A DNA stretch of 64,000 nt from Actinoplanes sp. L3-i22 (GTDB taxonomy: Bacteria > Actinomycetota > Actinomycetes > Mycobacteriales > Micromonosporaceae). The notes under the pieces were generated by a model. The model searched no databases and was not told the origin of the DNA. It worked only from the letters and a program-made list of their open reading frames with translations. Location of the stretch: positions 3,170,501-3,234,500 of the forward strand of contig NZ_AP024745.1 in assembly GCF_019704555.1 (NCBI RefSeq), read 5' to 3'. Shown one piece after another: positions 15,948 to 24,382 of the stretch (position 1 is its first letter; the number at the start of each line of letters is the position of its first letter). Position numbers and translations under genes: made by a program.

Positions 15948-18062
15948 ATGACGACGGGTTCCTTCGCGCGGCTGGTATGCGGCCGCCGTACGAAATGGAT
16001 CGTGCTGGCACTGTGGATCGTGGTGCTGGTGTTCGCCGGTTCACTCGCCGGCAAGCTCGGCGGGGTCGAGAAGAACGACAACGCCTCCTGGCTGCCCGGC
16101 GACGCCGAGGCCACCCAGGTGTCCGAGCTGCAGAAACAGTTCCAGCCGGACGACCTCATCCCGGCCATCCTGGTCTACGAGCGGGCCGGCGGCATCACCC
16201 CCGCCGACCAGCAGAAAGCCACCGCCGACGCCCAGGCGATCGCCGCGGTGCCCGGCGTCACCGGCCAGATCATCGGCCCGGTCCCGTCCGCGGACAAGGC
16301 CGCGCTGCAGGTCATCGCGCCGATCAAGGTCGACGCCGACGGCTGGGACAAGATCGCCGACGTCGCCGGCCAGATCAAGACCATTTCCGGTACGGGGGAG
16401 AACGGCCTCGGCATCTACATGACCGGTCCCGCCGGGGTCGCCGCCGACTCCGCCGGTGCGTTCGAGGGCATCGACGGCACCCTGCTCTACACCACGCTGA
16501 TCGTGGTGGCGATCATCCTGCTCGTCACGTACCGGAGCCCGGTCCTCTGGCTTCTCCCGATCATCACCGCGGGCGCCGCGCTGATCACCGCCCAGGCCGT
16601 GATCTACCTGCTCGCCGCGCACGCCGGCCTGGTGGTGAACGCGCAGAGCGCCGGCATCCTGACCGTCCTGGTCTTCGGCGCCGGCACCGACTACGCGCTG
16701 CTGCTCGTCGCGCGCTACCGGGAAGAGCTGCGCCGGCACGCCGACCGGCACGACGCGATGATGTTCGCCCTGCACCGGGCCGGCCCGGCGATCATCGCGA
16801 GCGCCGCCACCGTCGCGATCGGCATGTCCTGCCTGATGCTCGCCGAGGTCAACTCCACCAGCGGCCTCGGCCCGGTCGCCGCGCTCGGCGTCGCGGTCGG
16901 CCTGCTCGCCATGATGACCCTGCTCCCGGCCCTGCTGGTGATCTTCGGGCGCTGGTTGTTCTGGCCGGTCCGCCCGCGCTACGGCACACCCGAACCGACC
17001 GCGACCGGCCTGTGGGCGCGGGTGGGCAGCCGGATCGCCCGCCGCCCGCGGATCGTCTGGGTCAGCACCGCCCTGGTGCTCGGCTCGATGGCGCTCGGCC
17101 TGCTCCAGCTCGACGCGAACGGACTGAGCCAGAAGGACTCGTTCACCAGCGAACAGCCGTCGGTCGCCGGCCTCGAGGTCCTCGGCCGGCACTTCCCGGC
17201 CGGCCAGGGCGACCCGGTCGTGGTGATCGCCGGCGCCGCCCAGCGGGACACCGTCCGGGCCGCGTTCGCCGCCGTCCCCGGGATCAGCGAGGTCACCGAC
17301 CCGGTGACGAAGAACGGCCTGGTCCAGTACGAGGGGACGCTGCAGGCCGCACCGGACAGCCAGGCCGCCGAGGACACCGTGATCGCCGTCCGGGACGCGC
17401 TGCGCGGCACCGGCGCCAAGGTCGGCGGGACCACCGCGTTGGCCCTGGACATCAACGAGGCCAACAAGCACGACAACCGGCTGATCATCCCGCTCGTGCT
17501 GCTCGTCGTGCTGGTCATCCTCGCCGTGCTGCTGCGCTCCCTGATCGCCCCGGTCATCCTGATGGCGACCGTGGTGCTCTCCTTCGCGGCCGCGCTCGGC
17601 GTCAGCGCCCTGGTCTTCCGGCACGTCTTCGGCTTCGGCGGCGAGGACACCGCGTTCCCGCTGTTCGTCTTCGTGTTCCTGGTCGCACTCGGCATCGACT
17701 ACAACATCTTCCTGATGACCCGGGTCCGCGAGGAGGCCCGCGAACACGGCACCCGCCGCGGCGCCCTGATCGGCCTGGCCGCCACCGGCGGCGTGATCAC
17801 CTCGGCCGGCGTCGTCCTGGCCGGCACGTTCGCGGCGCTCGGCAGCCTGCCACTGGTCGCGTTCGCCGAGATCGGGTTCGCGGTCGCCTTCGGCGTCCTG
17901 CTGGACACGCTGGTCGTCCGGTCGGTGCTGGTCACCGCCCTGAACCTGGACATCGGCCGGTGGATGTGGTGGCCCAGCAAACTCACCCACCAGGACCCGG
18001 CCGTCGACGCCCCGATCTCACCCGCCCCGTTGTCACAGTCTGAACGCGTGCTTCCACAGTGA
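15948..18062 (+). CDS. MMPL/RND-family membrane transporter
   Basis: A 704-residue inner-membrane exporter with two MMPL repeats (about residues 40-340 and 400-690), each a large extracytoplasmic domain followed by five to six membrane segments. The proton-relay Asp-Tyr pairs appear in 'GAGTDYALLLVARYREE' and 'ALGIDYNIFLMTRVREE'. ATG 15948 comes just before the first membrane helix ('WIVLALWIVVLVFAG'); longer readings overlap the divergent small gene. MMPL proteins move lipids, siderophores or drugs; without biosynthetic neighbours the cargo is unknown. The downstream dehydrogenase operon begins 49 nt later on the same strand and has its own ribosome site. Confidence 0.93.
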   Translation: MTTGSFARLVCGRRTKWIVLALWIVVLVFAGSLAGKLGGVEKNDNASWLPGDAEATQVSELQKQFQPDDLIPAILVYERAGGITPADQQKATADAQAIAAVPGVTGQIIGPVPSADKAALQVIAPIKVDADGWDKIADVAGQIKTISGTGENGLGIYMTGPAGVAADSAGAFEGIDGTLLYTTLIVVAIILLVTYRSPVLWLLPIITAGAALITAQAVIYLLAAHAGLVVNAQSAGILTVLVFGAGTDYALLLVARYREELRRHADRHDAMMFALHRAGPAIIASAATVAIGMSCLMLAEVNSTSGLGPVAALGVAVGLLAMMTLLPALLVIFGRWLFWPVRPRYGTPEPTATGLWARVGSRIARRPRIVWVSTALVLGSMALGLLQLDANGLSQKDSFTSEQPSVAGLEVLGRHFPAGQGDPVVVIAGAAQRDTVRAAFAAVPGISEVTDPVTKNGLVQYEGTLQAAPDSQAAEDTVIAVRDALRGTGAKVGGTTALALDINEANKHDNRLIIPLVLLVVLVILAVLLRSLIAPVILMATVVLSFAAALGVSALVFRHVFGFGGEDTAFPLFVFVFLVALGIDYNIFLMTRVREEAREHGTRRGALIGLAATGGVITSAGVVLAGTFAALGSLPLVAFAEIGFAVAFGVLLDTLVVRSVLVTALNLDIGRWMWWPSKLTHQDPAVDAPISPAPLSQSERVLPQ

Positions 18063-18111
18063 GTCATCTCCCGAGCAGAGTCCGGCGGAGGACGACGCGA
18101 GGGAGACACTC

Positions 18112-19110
18112 ATGAAGGCAGTCCGGGTGCACGCCTACGGCAAACGGCCCTCGATCGACGAGGTGCCCGAACCCGCGGTGACCGGTCCGTTCGACGTGCT
18201 CGTCGAGATCGGCGCCGCGGGGCTGTGCCGTACCGACCTGCACATCGTGGAGGGACAGTGGGCGGACCGGACGGGCGTCTCATTGCCGTACGTCATCGGG
18301 CATGAGAATGCGGGCTGGGTCCGCGAGGTAGGCAACGCCGTCACCAATGTCGCCGCAGGCGACGCGGTGATCCTCCACCCCCTCGCCACGTGCGGCCTGT
18401 GCCGCGCCTGCCGCGGCGGCGACGACGTGCACTGCGAGAACTCGCGATTCCCCGGCATCGACAGCGACGGCGGCATGGCCGAGCTGCTGCTCACCAACGC
18501 CCGCGCGGTCGTCCGCCTCGCGCCGGGCCTCGAACCGAAAGCGGTCGCGGCGCTCGCCGACGCCGGACTGACCGCCTACCACGCCGTCCGCAAAGCCGCC
18601 CCGCTGCTGCACCCCGGCACCACCTGCGTCGTCATCGGCGCCGGCGGCCTCGGCCACATCGGCATCCAGTGCCTGCTCGCGATGACCGCCACCCGGGTCG
18701 TCGTCGTCGACCCCAGCGCCCGCGCCCGGGAACTCGCCCGCGAACTCGGCGCCCACGAGGTCACCGAGCCCAACGCCGACCTCACCGACACCGCGCACGT
18801 GGTGCTCGACTTCGTCGGCGAACAGGGCGCCGAGGCGGCCGGCCTCGCGATGACCCGGCGGGCCGGCAGCTACTTCGTGATCGGCTACGGCGGCTCGGTG
18901 AACATCCCGACCATCGACCTGATCGCCACCGAACGCAGCATCATCGGCAACCTGGTCGGCTCCTACCTCGACCTGGACGAGCTGATGACCCTCGCCGCGC
19001 AGGGCCGCGTCACGCTGCACACCCGCGAATACCCGCTCGGCGCGGTCAACGAGGCCATCGACGACCTGGAAACCGGCCGGCTCACCGGCCGCGGCATCCT
19101 CATCCCCTAA
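18112..19110 (+). CDS. Zinc-dependent alcohol dehydrogenase (monooxygenase-cluster type)
   Basis: A medium-chain NAD(P)-dependent alcohol dehydrogenase of 332 residues. Catalytic zinc ligands: Cys and Asp in 'LCRTDLHIVEG', 'VIGHENAGWVREVG' (His-Glu). Structural zinc Cys cluster 'CGLCRACRGGDDVHC'. Rossmann motif 'VVIGAGGLGHIGIQCL'. Close relatives lie in propane- and acetone-oxidation clusters of actinobacteria, where they oxidise 2-propanol or similar short alcohols. ATG 18112 follows GAGGGAGA. It is first in a tight three-gene operon (10-nt gap to the amidohydrolase, then an ATGA overlap to the metal-sulfur factor). No hydroxylase, reductase or coupling protein of such a monooxygenase is in the window. 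Confidence 0.92.
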   Translation: MKAVRVHAYGKRPSIDEVPEPAVTGPFDVLVEIGAAGLCRTDLHIVEGQWADRTGVSLPYVIGHENAGWVREVGNAVTNVAAGDAVILHPLATCGLCRACRGGDDVHCENSRFPGIDSDGGMAELLLTNARAVVRLAPGLEPKAVAALADAGLTAYHAVRKAAPLLHPGTTCVVIGAGGLGHIGIQCLLAMTATRVVVVDPSARARELARELGAHEVTEPNADLTDTAHVVLDFVGEQGAEAAGLAMTRRAGSYFVIGYGGSVNIPTIDLIATERSIIGNLVGSYLDLDELMTLAAQGRVTLHTREYPLGAVNEAIDDLETGRLTGRGILIP

Positions 19111-19120
19111 GGGGCCACCC

Positions 19121-20170
19121 ATGTACAGCAAGGACGGGCAGAGCTACTACATCGTCGACGGCCACACGCACTTCTGGGACGGCAGCCCGGCGAACCAGAT
19201 CAACCGGTACGGCGAAGGCTTCATCAAGTGCTTCTACGACTACCACGCGAACCTGTCGCCCGACGAGTACAAGTGGACCCTCGAGGAGTTCGAGCGCTAC
19301 CCCGAAGAACGCATGATCCACGACCTGTTCGAGGCCGGGCACGACGACATCGCGATCCTCCAGTCCACCTACCTCACCGACTGGTACGTCAACGGCTTCA
19401 ACACCACCGAGCAGAACGGCGAGATGGCCGAACGCCACCCCGGCCGGTTCATCGTCAACGGCCGCTTCGACCCGCGCGACGGCGAAGCCGGCCTCGGCGT
19501 CCTCGAACGACTCCACGAACGCTGGCAGCTGCGCGGCGTCAAGCTCTACACCGCCGAATGGAAAGGCGACTCCAAAGGCTGGAAGCTCTCCGACCCGTGG
19601 GCGTACCGGTACCTGCAGAAGTGCCAGGACCTGGGGATCCGCAACATCCACGTGCACAAGGGCCCGACGGTCTACCCGATGAACCGGGACGCGTTCGACG
19701 TGGCCGACGTCGACGACGCGGCCACCGCCTTCCCGGCGCTGAACTTCATCGTCGAACACGTGGGACTGCCGCGCCTCGACGACTTCTGCTGGATCGCCAC
19801 CCAGGAACCCAATGTGTACGCCGGGCTCGCCGTCGCCATGCCGTTTATCCACAGCCGGCCTAGATACTTCGCCCAGATCATCGGAGAACTGCTGTACTGG
19901 CTCGACGAGAACCGGATCGTGTTCGGCAGCGACTACGCGATCTGGCAGCCGAAGTGGCTGATCGAGAAATTCGTGGACTTCCAGATACCGGAGGACATGC
20001 AGGGGGAGTACGGGGTACTCACCACCGACATCAAGAAGAAGGTCCTGGGGCTGAACGCGGCGCGGCTCTACGACCTGAAGATTCCGGGCGAGTTCGAGGT
20101 CCCGGAAGGACCCGGCGGGTCCGGCCCGGGGATCGGGTCGGGGCCGACGGTGGCGACGGCACCGCGATGA
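19121..20170 (+). CDS. Amidohydrolase-family protein (monooxygenase-cluster type)
   Basis: A 349-residue TIM-barrel amidohydrolase_2 protein. Metal-ligand motif near the N-terminus 'VDGHTHFWD', later His residues in 'NIHVHKGPTVYP' and 'FIVEHVGLPRLDDF', and the catalytic Asp in 'IVFGSDYAIWQPKW'. All expected ligands are present, so it should be active, but the substrate is unknown; in propane-monooxygenase clusters the homologue is conserved beside the structural genes and has no settled function. The C-terminal 25 residues are a Gly/Pro-rich tail. RBS AAGGGGCC is close to ATG 19121, and the gene overlaps the next by 4 nt. Confidence 0.88.
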   Translation: MYSKDGQSYYIVDGHTHFWDGSPANQINRYGEGFIKCFYDYHANLSPDEYKWTLEEFERYPEERMIHDLFEAGHDDIAILQSTYLTDWYVNGFNTTEQNGEMAERHPGRFIVNGRFDPRDGEAGLGVLERLHERWQLRGVKLYTAEWKGDSKGWKLSDPWAYRYLQKCQDLGIRNIHVHKGPTVYPMNRDAFDVADVDDAATAFPALNFIVEHVGLPRLDDFCWIATQEPNVYAGLAVAMPFIHSRPRYFAQIIGELLYWLDENRIVFGSDYAIWQPKWLIEKFVDFQIPEDMQGEYGVLTTDIKKKVLGLNAARLYDLKIPGEFEVPEGPGGSGPGIGSGPTVATAPR

Positions 20171-20943
20171 CATCACCGGTCATCGCGGGGGCGGCGCATG
20201 GCATCACGGCGGCGGAGGCGGGGGCGGGGCCCGACGCTGCGGTAAGTGGGGCGGGGCCCGACAGGGCCACACCTGACCGCGAAACCGCCTGGGCGGCGCT
20301 GAGCCGCGTCTTCGACCCGGAACTCGACAAACCCATCACCGAGCTGGGCTTCGTCTCCGACTTGCGGTTCGCCGACGATTATTCGGTACGGGTCGAGCTG
20401 CGCCTCCCCACCTACTTCTGCGCCCCGAATTTCGCCTGGCTGATGGTCGCCGACGCCCGTGACGTCCTCGTCGCCCTGCCCGGCGTCGGCCGGGTCGACG
20501 TGGTGCTGCTCGACCACTTCGCCGCCGAGGAGATCAATGCCGGGGTGGCCGCCGCAGGCAGTTTCGCGTCCGGCTTCGACACCGACGGCGGCGACCCGGA
20601 GCTGGCCGAGCTGCGAGCTACGTTTGAACGGAAGGCGCACGTCGCAACCCAGGAACGTCTTGCCCGGGCCCTCGGCCCGCATCTGCATTCCCGGCTCACG
20701 GTCGGCGAGGCGGCCCGGATCGCGCCGGCCGCGACCGCCGCGGTGCTGCGCCGACGGGAGCGTCTCGGCCTGGTCAGCGGCTTTGCGATCTGCGACGACC
20801 GGGGCGCGCCGGTGTCCGAGGACCGGCTGCCGGGCTGGTTGCGATTCGCCCGGACGGTCCGGGTCAGCGTCGACGGCAACGCCACGCTCTGCCGCGGTCT
20901 GCTGGAGACACGCTACGGCCCGGATACCACGCCCGTCTCATGA
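20167..20943 (+). CDS. MIP18/DUF59-type metal-sulfur cluster assembly factor
   Basis: A 258-residue protein. A low-complexity Ala/Gly/Pro-rich N-terminus (about 1-38) precedes the DUF59 domain (about 40-130) with 'VFDPELDKPITELGFV' and the conserved 'LPTYFCAPNFAWLM' Cys region. The remaining 120 residues are a less defined helical domain typical of the versions found in monooxygenase clusters. DUF59 proteins help mature Fe-S or di-iron enzymes. ATG 20167 overlaps the amidohydrolase stop (ATGA). Being third in this operon implies that it matures a partner metalloenzyme, yet none is encoded next to it. A 13-bp hairpin terminator follows. Confidence 0.85.
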   Translation: MTSPVIAGAAHGITAAEAGAGPDAAVSGAGPDRATPDRETAWAALSRVFDPELDKPITELGFVSDLRFADDYSVRVELRLPTYFCAPNFAWLMVADARDVLVALPGVGRVDVVLLDHFAAEEINAGVAAAGSFASGFDTDGGDPELAELRATFERKAHVATQERLARALGPHLHSRLTVGEAARIAPAATAAVLRRRERLGLVSGFAICDDRGAPVSEDRLPGWLRFARTVRVSVDGNATLCRGLLETRYGPDTTPVS

Positions 20944-20962
20944 CCTGAGCGGGCGCTCGAGC

Positions 20963-20994
20963 TGGCGCGGCGTCTTTGCCGAGACGCCGCGCCA
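20963..20994. terminator. Terminator between convergent genes
   Basis: Perfect 13-bp GC stem (20963-20975 / 20982-20994) with a 6-nt loop, 19 nt after the DUF59 stop and upstream of the IclR stop on the other strand. Confidence 0.85.
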
Positions 20995-21044
20995 CAGTCG
21001 TAGCGCCGTGGTCGGATTTCGGTGGCGTGGTGAGCGTTGAGATG

Positions 21045-21839
21045 TCAGGGCGGGCCCGGGCGGAGGGTGGACTGGAGGGCCACCGCCCGGCTGGCGCGGA
21101 CGGCGCCCAGGCGGACCACGCGTTCGACGGTCCAGCGGTCGGCCCGCATGCGGGACGTGGGCAGGGAGACCGCGACTGCGCCGATGAACCGCCCGGTGGC
21201 GTCGTTGACCGGGGCGGCCAGGCAGCTCAGGTCGGGCTGGAACTCGTTGACCTCGACGGCCAGGCCGGTGCCGCGGACCTGGCGCAGCTGGCGCAACAGG
21301 ACGGCGCGGTCGGTGACCGTGGCCGGGGTGACCGCCGGGGTGCCGGTCCGGTCGAGGAGTTCGTCGCGGTCGGCCGGGGTCAGGGTCGCGAGCATCAGCT
21401 TGCCGAAGGCGGTGGCGTGCGGGGCTTCGTGGAAGCCCACGTCCAGGACGCGGATCCGGGGGTGGACCGGGCACTCGTCGACGTGGGCGACGATCATCTC
21501 GGCGTTGCGCAGGGCGGCGTAGTAGGCGGCGGCGTGGGCTTGGCGGTGGACGACCGCGGCGACCCGGCGGACCTCGGGCGGGGCGGCGATCTGCCGGTGC
21601 AGGGCGCGGGCCAGGTCGTCGACGCGATGGCCGAGGGCGTACGCCTTCTGGTCGCTCAGATGGACCAGGTAGCCGGCCTGGACCAGGGTCGCGAGCAGGT
21701 GGTATGTGGTCGGGAGGGTGAGGCCGAGCGCGACCGCGGCATCCCGGGCCGGGACCGGGCCGCCCGCCGCGGCGACGTGATCGAGGACCCGCATCGCCCG
21801 CTCGACGGATTGCAGCAGCCCGGCTCCTTTGCCTCGCAT
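21045..21839 (-). CDS. IclR-family transcriptional regulator
   Basis: A 264-residue regulator: winged HTH at about residues 8-65 ('VERAMRVLDHVAAAGGPV', 'LPTTYHLLATLVQAGYLV'), and an IclR ligand-binding GAF-like domain ('IVAHVDECPVHPRIRV', 'ATAFGKLMLATL', 'CLAAPVNDATGRFIGAVAVS'). ATG 21839 starts the HTH at the right distance. IclR proteins control catabolic operons; it is divergent from an ABM-family monooxygenase gene (71-bp gap) and converges on the alcohol-dehydrogenase operon, so either may be its target. I see no clear palindromic operator in the divergent gap. Confidence 0.92.
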   Translation of the reverse strand: MRGKGAGLLQSVERAMRVLDHVAAAGGPVPARDAAVALGLTLPTTYHLLATLVQAGYLVHLSDQKAYALGHRVDDLARALHRQIAAPPEVRRVAAVVHRQAHAAAYYAALRNAEMIVAHVDECPVHPRIRVLDVGFHEAPHATAFGKLMLATLTPADRDELLDRTGTPAVTPATVTDRAVLLRQLRQVRGTGLAVEVNEFQPDLSCLAAPVNDATGRFIGAVAVSLPTSRMRADRWTVERVVRLGAVRASRAVALQSTLRPGPP

Positions 21840-21910
21840 GTCCTCAGCCTGCGTCCGGGGCGATGATGAGGGAACCCGGTCGACCGATGGTGCGAAAGGA
21901 AGCCCCAGCG

Positions 21911-22237
21911 ATGATCTTCATTACCGCGAAGTTCCTGATCAAGCCGGAGTACGCCGACGACTGGCCGCGGATCGCCGCGCCGTTCACCGAGGCGACCCGG
22001 GCCGAGCCGGGCTGCCTGTGGTTCGCATGGTCCCGCAGCCTCGATGATCCGCACGAGTACGTGCTGGTCGAGGCATTCCGGGACGATGCGGCCGGCGCCG
22101 GGCACGTCGGTTCGGCGCACTTCAAGCAGGCCCAGCAGGACCTGCCGCGCCACCTGGCGGCCACCCCGAAGATCGTCAGCCAGTCGGTGGACCAGGAGGA
22201 CTGGTCCGAACTGGGCGAGATGCGGGTCGACCGCTGA
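21911..22237 (+). CDS. ABM-family putative quinol monooxygenase
   Basis: A 108-residue single-domain protein of the antibiotic biosynthesis monooxygenase fold (ferredoxin-like dimer). Pattern 'MIFITAKFLIKPEYADDW', 'EPGCLWFAWSRSLDDPHEY' and 'HVGSAHFKQAQQDLP' fits the family, whose members oxidise quinols or act without cofactor. ATG 21911 follows AAAGGA and begins at the first beta strand; the longer in-frame start at 21863 adds residues without family similarity. Its position opposite the IclR gene suggests regulation by it. The exact substrate cannot be read from the sequence. Confidence 0.82.
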   Translation: MIFITAKFLIKPEYADDWPRIAAPFTEATRAEPGCLWFAWSRSLDDPHEYVLVEAFRDDAAGAGHVGSAHFKQAQQDLPRHLAATPKIVSQSVDQEDWSELGEMRVDR

Positions 22238-22246
22238 TCGGGCGCG

Positions 22247-22265
22247 GCTCCGCCCGTACCGAAGC
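22247..22265 (+). repeat. Short dispersed repeat, second member
   Basis: GCTCCGCCCGTACCGAAGC, 18 of 19 bases identical to the minus strand of 7083-7101. Here it stands alone, without its inverted partner, just after the ABM gene stop. Confidence 0.45.
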
Positions 22266-22299
22266 ATGGTGTTGATCTGTGTAGGTGCGGGGGGAAGGG

Positions 22300-22325
22300 C
22301 GGGCCCGGCGCGGAGGCCGGGCCCG
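22300..22325. terminator. Terminator between convergent ABM and CE3 genes
   Basis: Perfect 10-bp stem (22300-22309 / 22316-22325) with a 6-nt loop, directly before the esterase stop codon. Confidence 0.75.
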
Positions 22326-22330
22326 GTCCG

Positions 22331-23398
22331 TCAGGGGAGGGCGGCGGCCAGGGGCGGGTACCACTTGGCGGCGATCTTGACGTTGCCGGCGTCGTTGGGG
22401 TGGACGCCGTCGTAGGTGTCGGTGGCGGTGTCGAAGCCGGTCCACTGGTCGACGACGGTGATCGGCGACGCGGTGGTGGTCAGGCTCGCGGCCCAGGCCG
22501 GGATGGCCGCGTTCAGGGCGACGACGCGCTGCGCGCACTCGGTGCAGGTGGACGGGTTCATCGGGATGATCTGCGCGACCAGGATCTTCATCGCCGGGTT
22601 GCTGGCGCGCATCTGGCCGACGAGCGTGGTGAAGGCGGCGAGGATCTGGGTGGTGGGCAGGTTGCTCCACACGTCGTTGGTGCCGAAGTGCATCAGGACG
22701 ACGTCCGGATCGGTGGCGGCGAGCCAGCCGACCAGCAGGTTCTGGGTGGCGACGTTGGTGGCCAGGTAGCCGCCGTGCCCCTCGTTCTCGCCGTCGTAGT
22801 CGAAGCCGCAGCCCTGTCCGGGCAGGGTTCCGACGAAGTCGACCTTGTCGGCGGGAAGTTTCTGCCAGAGCAGGGCGCGCCAGCAGCCGGGGGAGCCGGT
22901 GATCGAGTCACCCAGCGCCATGATCTTGGTCTTCTGGGTGGCGGGCGGGCTCGACGACGACGCCGACGGCGTGGGTGACGACGGGTTGGTGGTGCTTCCG
23001 TTGCAGGTCACGCCGTTCAGGGCGAAGCTCGTGGGCGCCGGGTTGGAGCCGGTCCAGGAGCCGTTGAAGCCGACCGACGCGGTGCCGCCGGTGGCGACGG
23101 AACCGTTCCAGGCGGCGTTGCGCACGGTCACCGTGCTGCCGGACTGGGTGACCGAGCCGTTCCAGAGCTGGGTGATGGTCTGCCCGGCCGGGAACGTGAA
23201 CACCAGCGACCACGACGTGACCGGGTCGCCCAGGTTCGTGACGTCGACCGTGGCGCCGAAGCCGCCCGGCCACTGGCTGGCGACGGTGTACTTCACCGAG
23301 CAGCCGGCGGCCGCGTTCGCCCTGGTGGCGATCGCGAGCAGGGAGCCGGCGAGGAGTGCGCAGACACTGGCGAGGACGGCCAGTTGTCGTCGTTGCAT
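22331..23398 (-). CDS. CBM2-linked CE3-type acetyl xylan esterase (SGNH hydrolase)
   Basis: A secreted esterase of 355 residues predicted to remove acetyl groups from xylan. Signal peptide to about residue 32 ('TRANAAAG'); CBM2 at about 33-135 bounded by Cys ('GCSVKYTVASQW', 'GVTCNG'); a Pro/Ser/Thr linker; then an SGNH domain with 'IMALGDSITGSPG' (Ser), 'HFGTNDVW' (Asn) and 'YDGVHPNDAG' (Asp-His). The CBM2 resembles that of the GH48 enzyme more than those of the GH74 and LPMO proteins. AAGGAGG lies about 9 nt before ATG 23398. A 14-bp CebR-type palindrome is 27 bp upstream of the start, so expression should be induced by cellobiose-type sugars. Confidence 0.92.
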   Translation of the reverse strand: MQRRQLAVLASVCALLAGSLLAIATRANAAAGCSVKYTVASQWPGGFGATVDVTNLGDPVTSWSLVFTFPAGQTITQLWNGSVTQSGSTVTVRNAAWNGSVATGGTASVGFNGSWTGSNPAPTSFALNGVTCNGSTTNPSSPTPSASSSSPPATQKTKIMALGDSITGSPGCWRALLWQKLPADKVDFVGTLPGQGCGFDYDGENEGHGGYLATNVATQNLLVGWLAATDPDVVLMHFGTNDVWSNLPTTQILAAFTTLVGQMRASNPAMKILVAQIIPMNPSTCTECAQRVVALNAAIPAWAASLTTTASPITVVDQWTGFDTATDTYDGVHPNDAGNVKIAAKWYPPLAAALP

Positions 23399-23424
23399 GG
23401 GGATTTACCTCCTTGGGGACGGAG

Positions 23425-23438
23425 TGGGAGCGCTCCCA
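23425..23438. promoter_or_regulatory. CebR/CelR-type operator
   Basis: TGGGAGCGCTCCCA, a perfect 14-bp palindrome identical to the operator bound by the LacI-family repressors CebR (Streptomyces) and CelR (Thermobifida), released by cello-oligosaccharides. It stands between divergent genes; the esterase is the obvious target. Confidence 0.88.
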
Positions 23439-23495
23439 TCAACGTACGTCAATGACTCGGCGTTGAGAATCGGCGGGCTGGGTCAGAATCGGGGG

Positions 23496-24356
23496 ATGAC
23501 GACCGTGGGAATCGTGAGTGCCGGATTCATGGGCGCCGGGCTCGGCCGGGCCCTCCGCGCCGGGGGCGCCCGGGTGGTGACCTCGGTGGCCGGCCGGTCC
23601 GGGCGGACCCGGCGGCTCGCCGCCGAGGCCGGCCTCGAGACGCTGCCGAGCCTGGCCGAGGTGGTCGCCGCCGCCGACGTGATCCTCTCGGTCACCCCGC
23701 CCGGCCAGGCATCGGCCGCGGCCCGGGCCATCGCCGAGGCCGCCCGGGTCACCGGCGCCGGCCCGATCGTCGCGGACCTCAACGCCGTCTCGCCGGAGAC
23801 CATGGCCGCGATCGCGACGGCCCTCGACGGCCTCCCCGTCGTGGACGGCTCGATCTCCGGGCCGCCGCCGACCACCGAGCCCGGCGCCCACCTCTACCTG
23901 TCCGGACCGCGGGCCGCCGCCGTCGCCGCCCTGCCCTGGGACGATCAGGTCGTGCCGGTCGTGCTCGGCCCGGAGATCGGCACCGCCAGCGCGCTGAAGA
24001 TGTGCACGGCCAGTGTCTACAAGGGTTTGAACGCCCTGCTCACCCAGGCCCTGCGCACCGCCGGCCGGCACGGTGTGCTGGAGCCGGTGCTGGCCGACCT
24101 GGCCCGCACCGGCCTGCCCGGCACGGCCGGCATCGCCCGCTCCGCCACGAAGGCCGCGCGCTACGTCGACGAGATGCGCGAGATCGCCGCCACTCAGGGC
24201 GGCGCCGGCCTCACCCCGGCCCTGTTCCAGGCCTTCGCCGAGGTGTACGCCGAGATCGCCACCACCCCGCTCGCCCAGGGCGCCCCGGAATCCACCGCCG
24301 ACCTGCCGCCTGCCGAGATCATCACTCGACTCACTCCCGTTGATGTCATGGAGTGA
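23496..24356 (+). CDS. NAD(P)-dependent oxidoreductase, 6-PGDH/DUF1932 family
   Basis: A 286-residue two-domain dehydrogenase: N-terminal Rossmann domain with 'GIVSAGFMGAGLGRALRAG' and 'VVDGSISGPPPT', and C-terminal helical DUF1932 domain (about 190-260, 'SALKMCTASVYKGLNALLTQ' with the catalytic Lys). ATG 23496 puts the fold at the start; in-frame sequence upstream crosses the CebR box and the esterase gene. Reaction is probably oxidation or reduction of a small hydroxyacid or imine. It is divergent from the esterase and not obviously linked to cellulose use, although the shared 97-bp gap means the CebR site could affect it. Confidence 0.82.
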   Translation: MTTVGIVSAGFMGAGLGRALRAGGARVVTSVAGRSGRTRRLAAEAGLETLPSLAEVVAAADVILSVTPPGQASAAARAIAEAARVTGAGPIVADLNAVSPETMAAIATALDGLPVVDGSISGPPPTTEPGAHLYLSGPRAAAVAALPWDDQVVPVVLGPEIGTASALKMCTASVYKGLNALLTQALRTAGRHGVLEPVLADLARTGLPGTAGIARSATKAARYVDEMREIAATQGGAGLTPALFQAFAEVYAEIATTPLAQGAPESTADLPPAEIITRLTPVDVME

Positions 24357-24382
24357 GCCTCGACCCTGCCCCAGGGGCAGAG

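Noticed and set aside
24366..24380. CTGCCCCAGGGGCAG palindrome as terminator of the DUF1932 gene
   Set aside because: A palindrome with a single central base cannot form a full hairpin; only a 5-bp stem with a 5-nt loop is possible, too weak to call.
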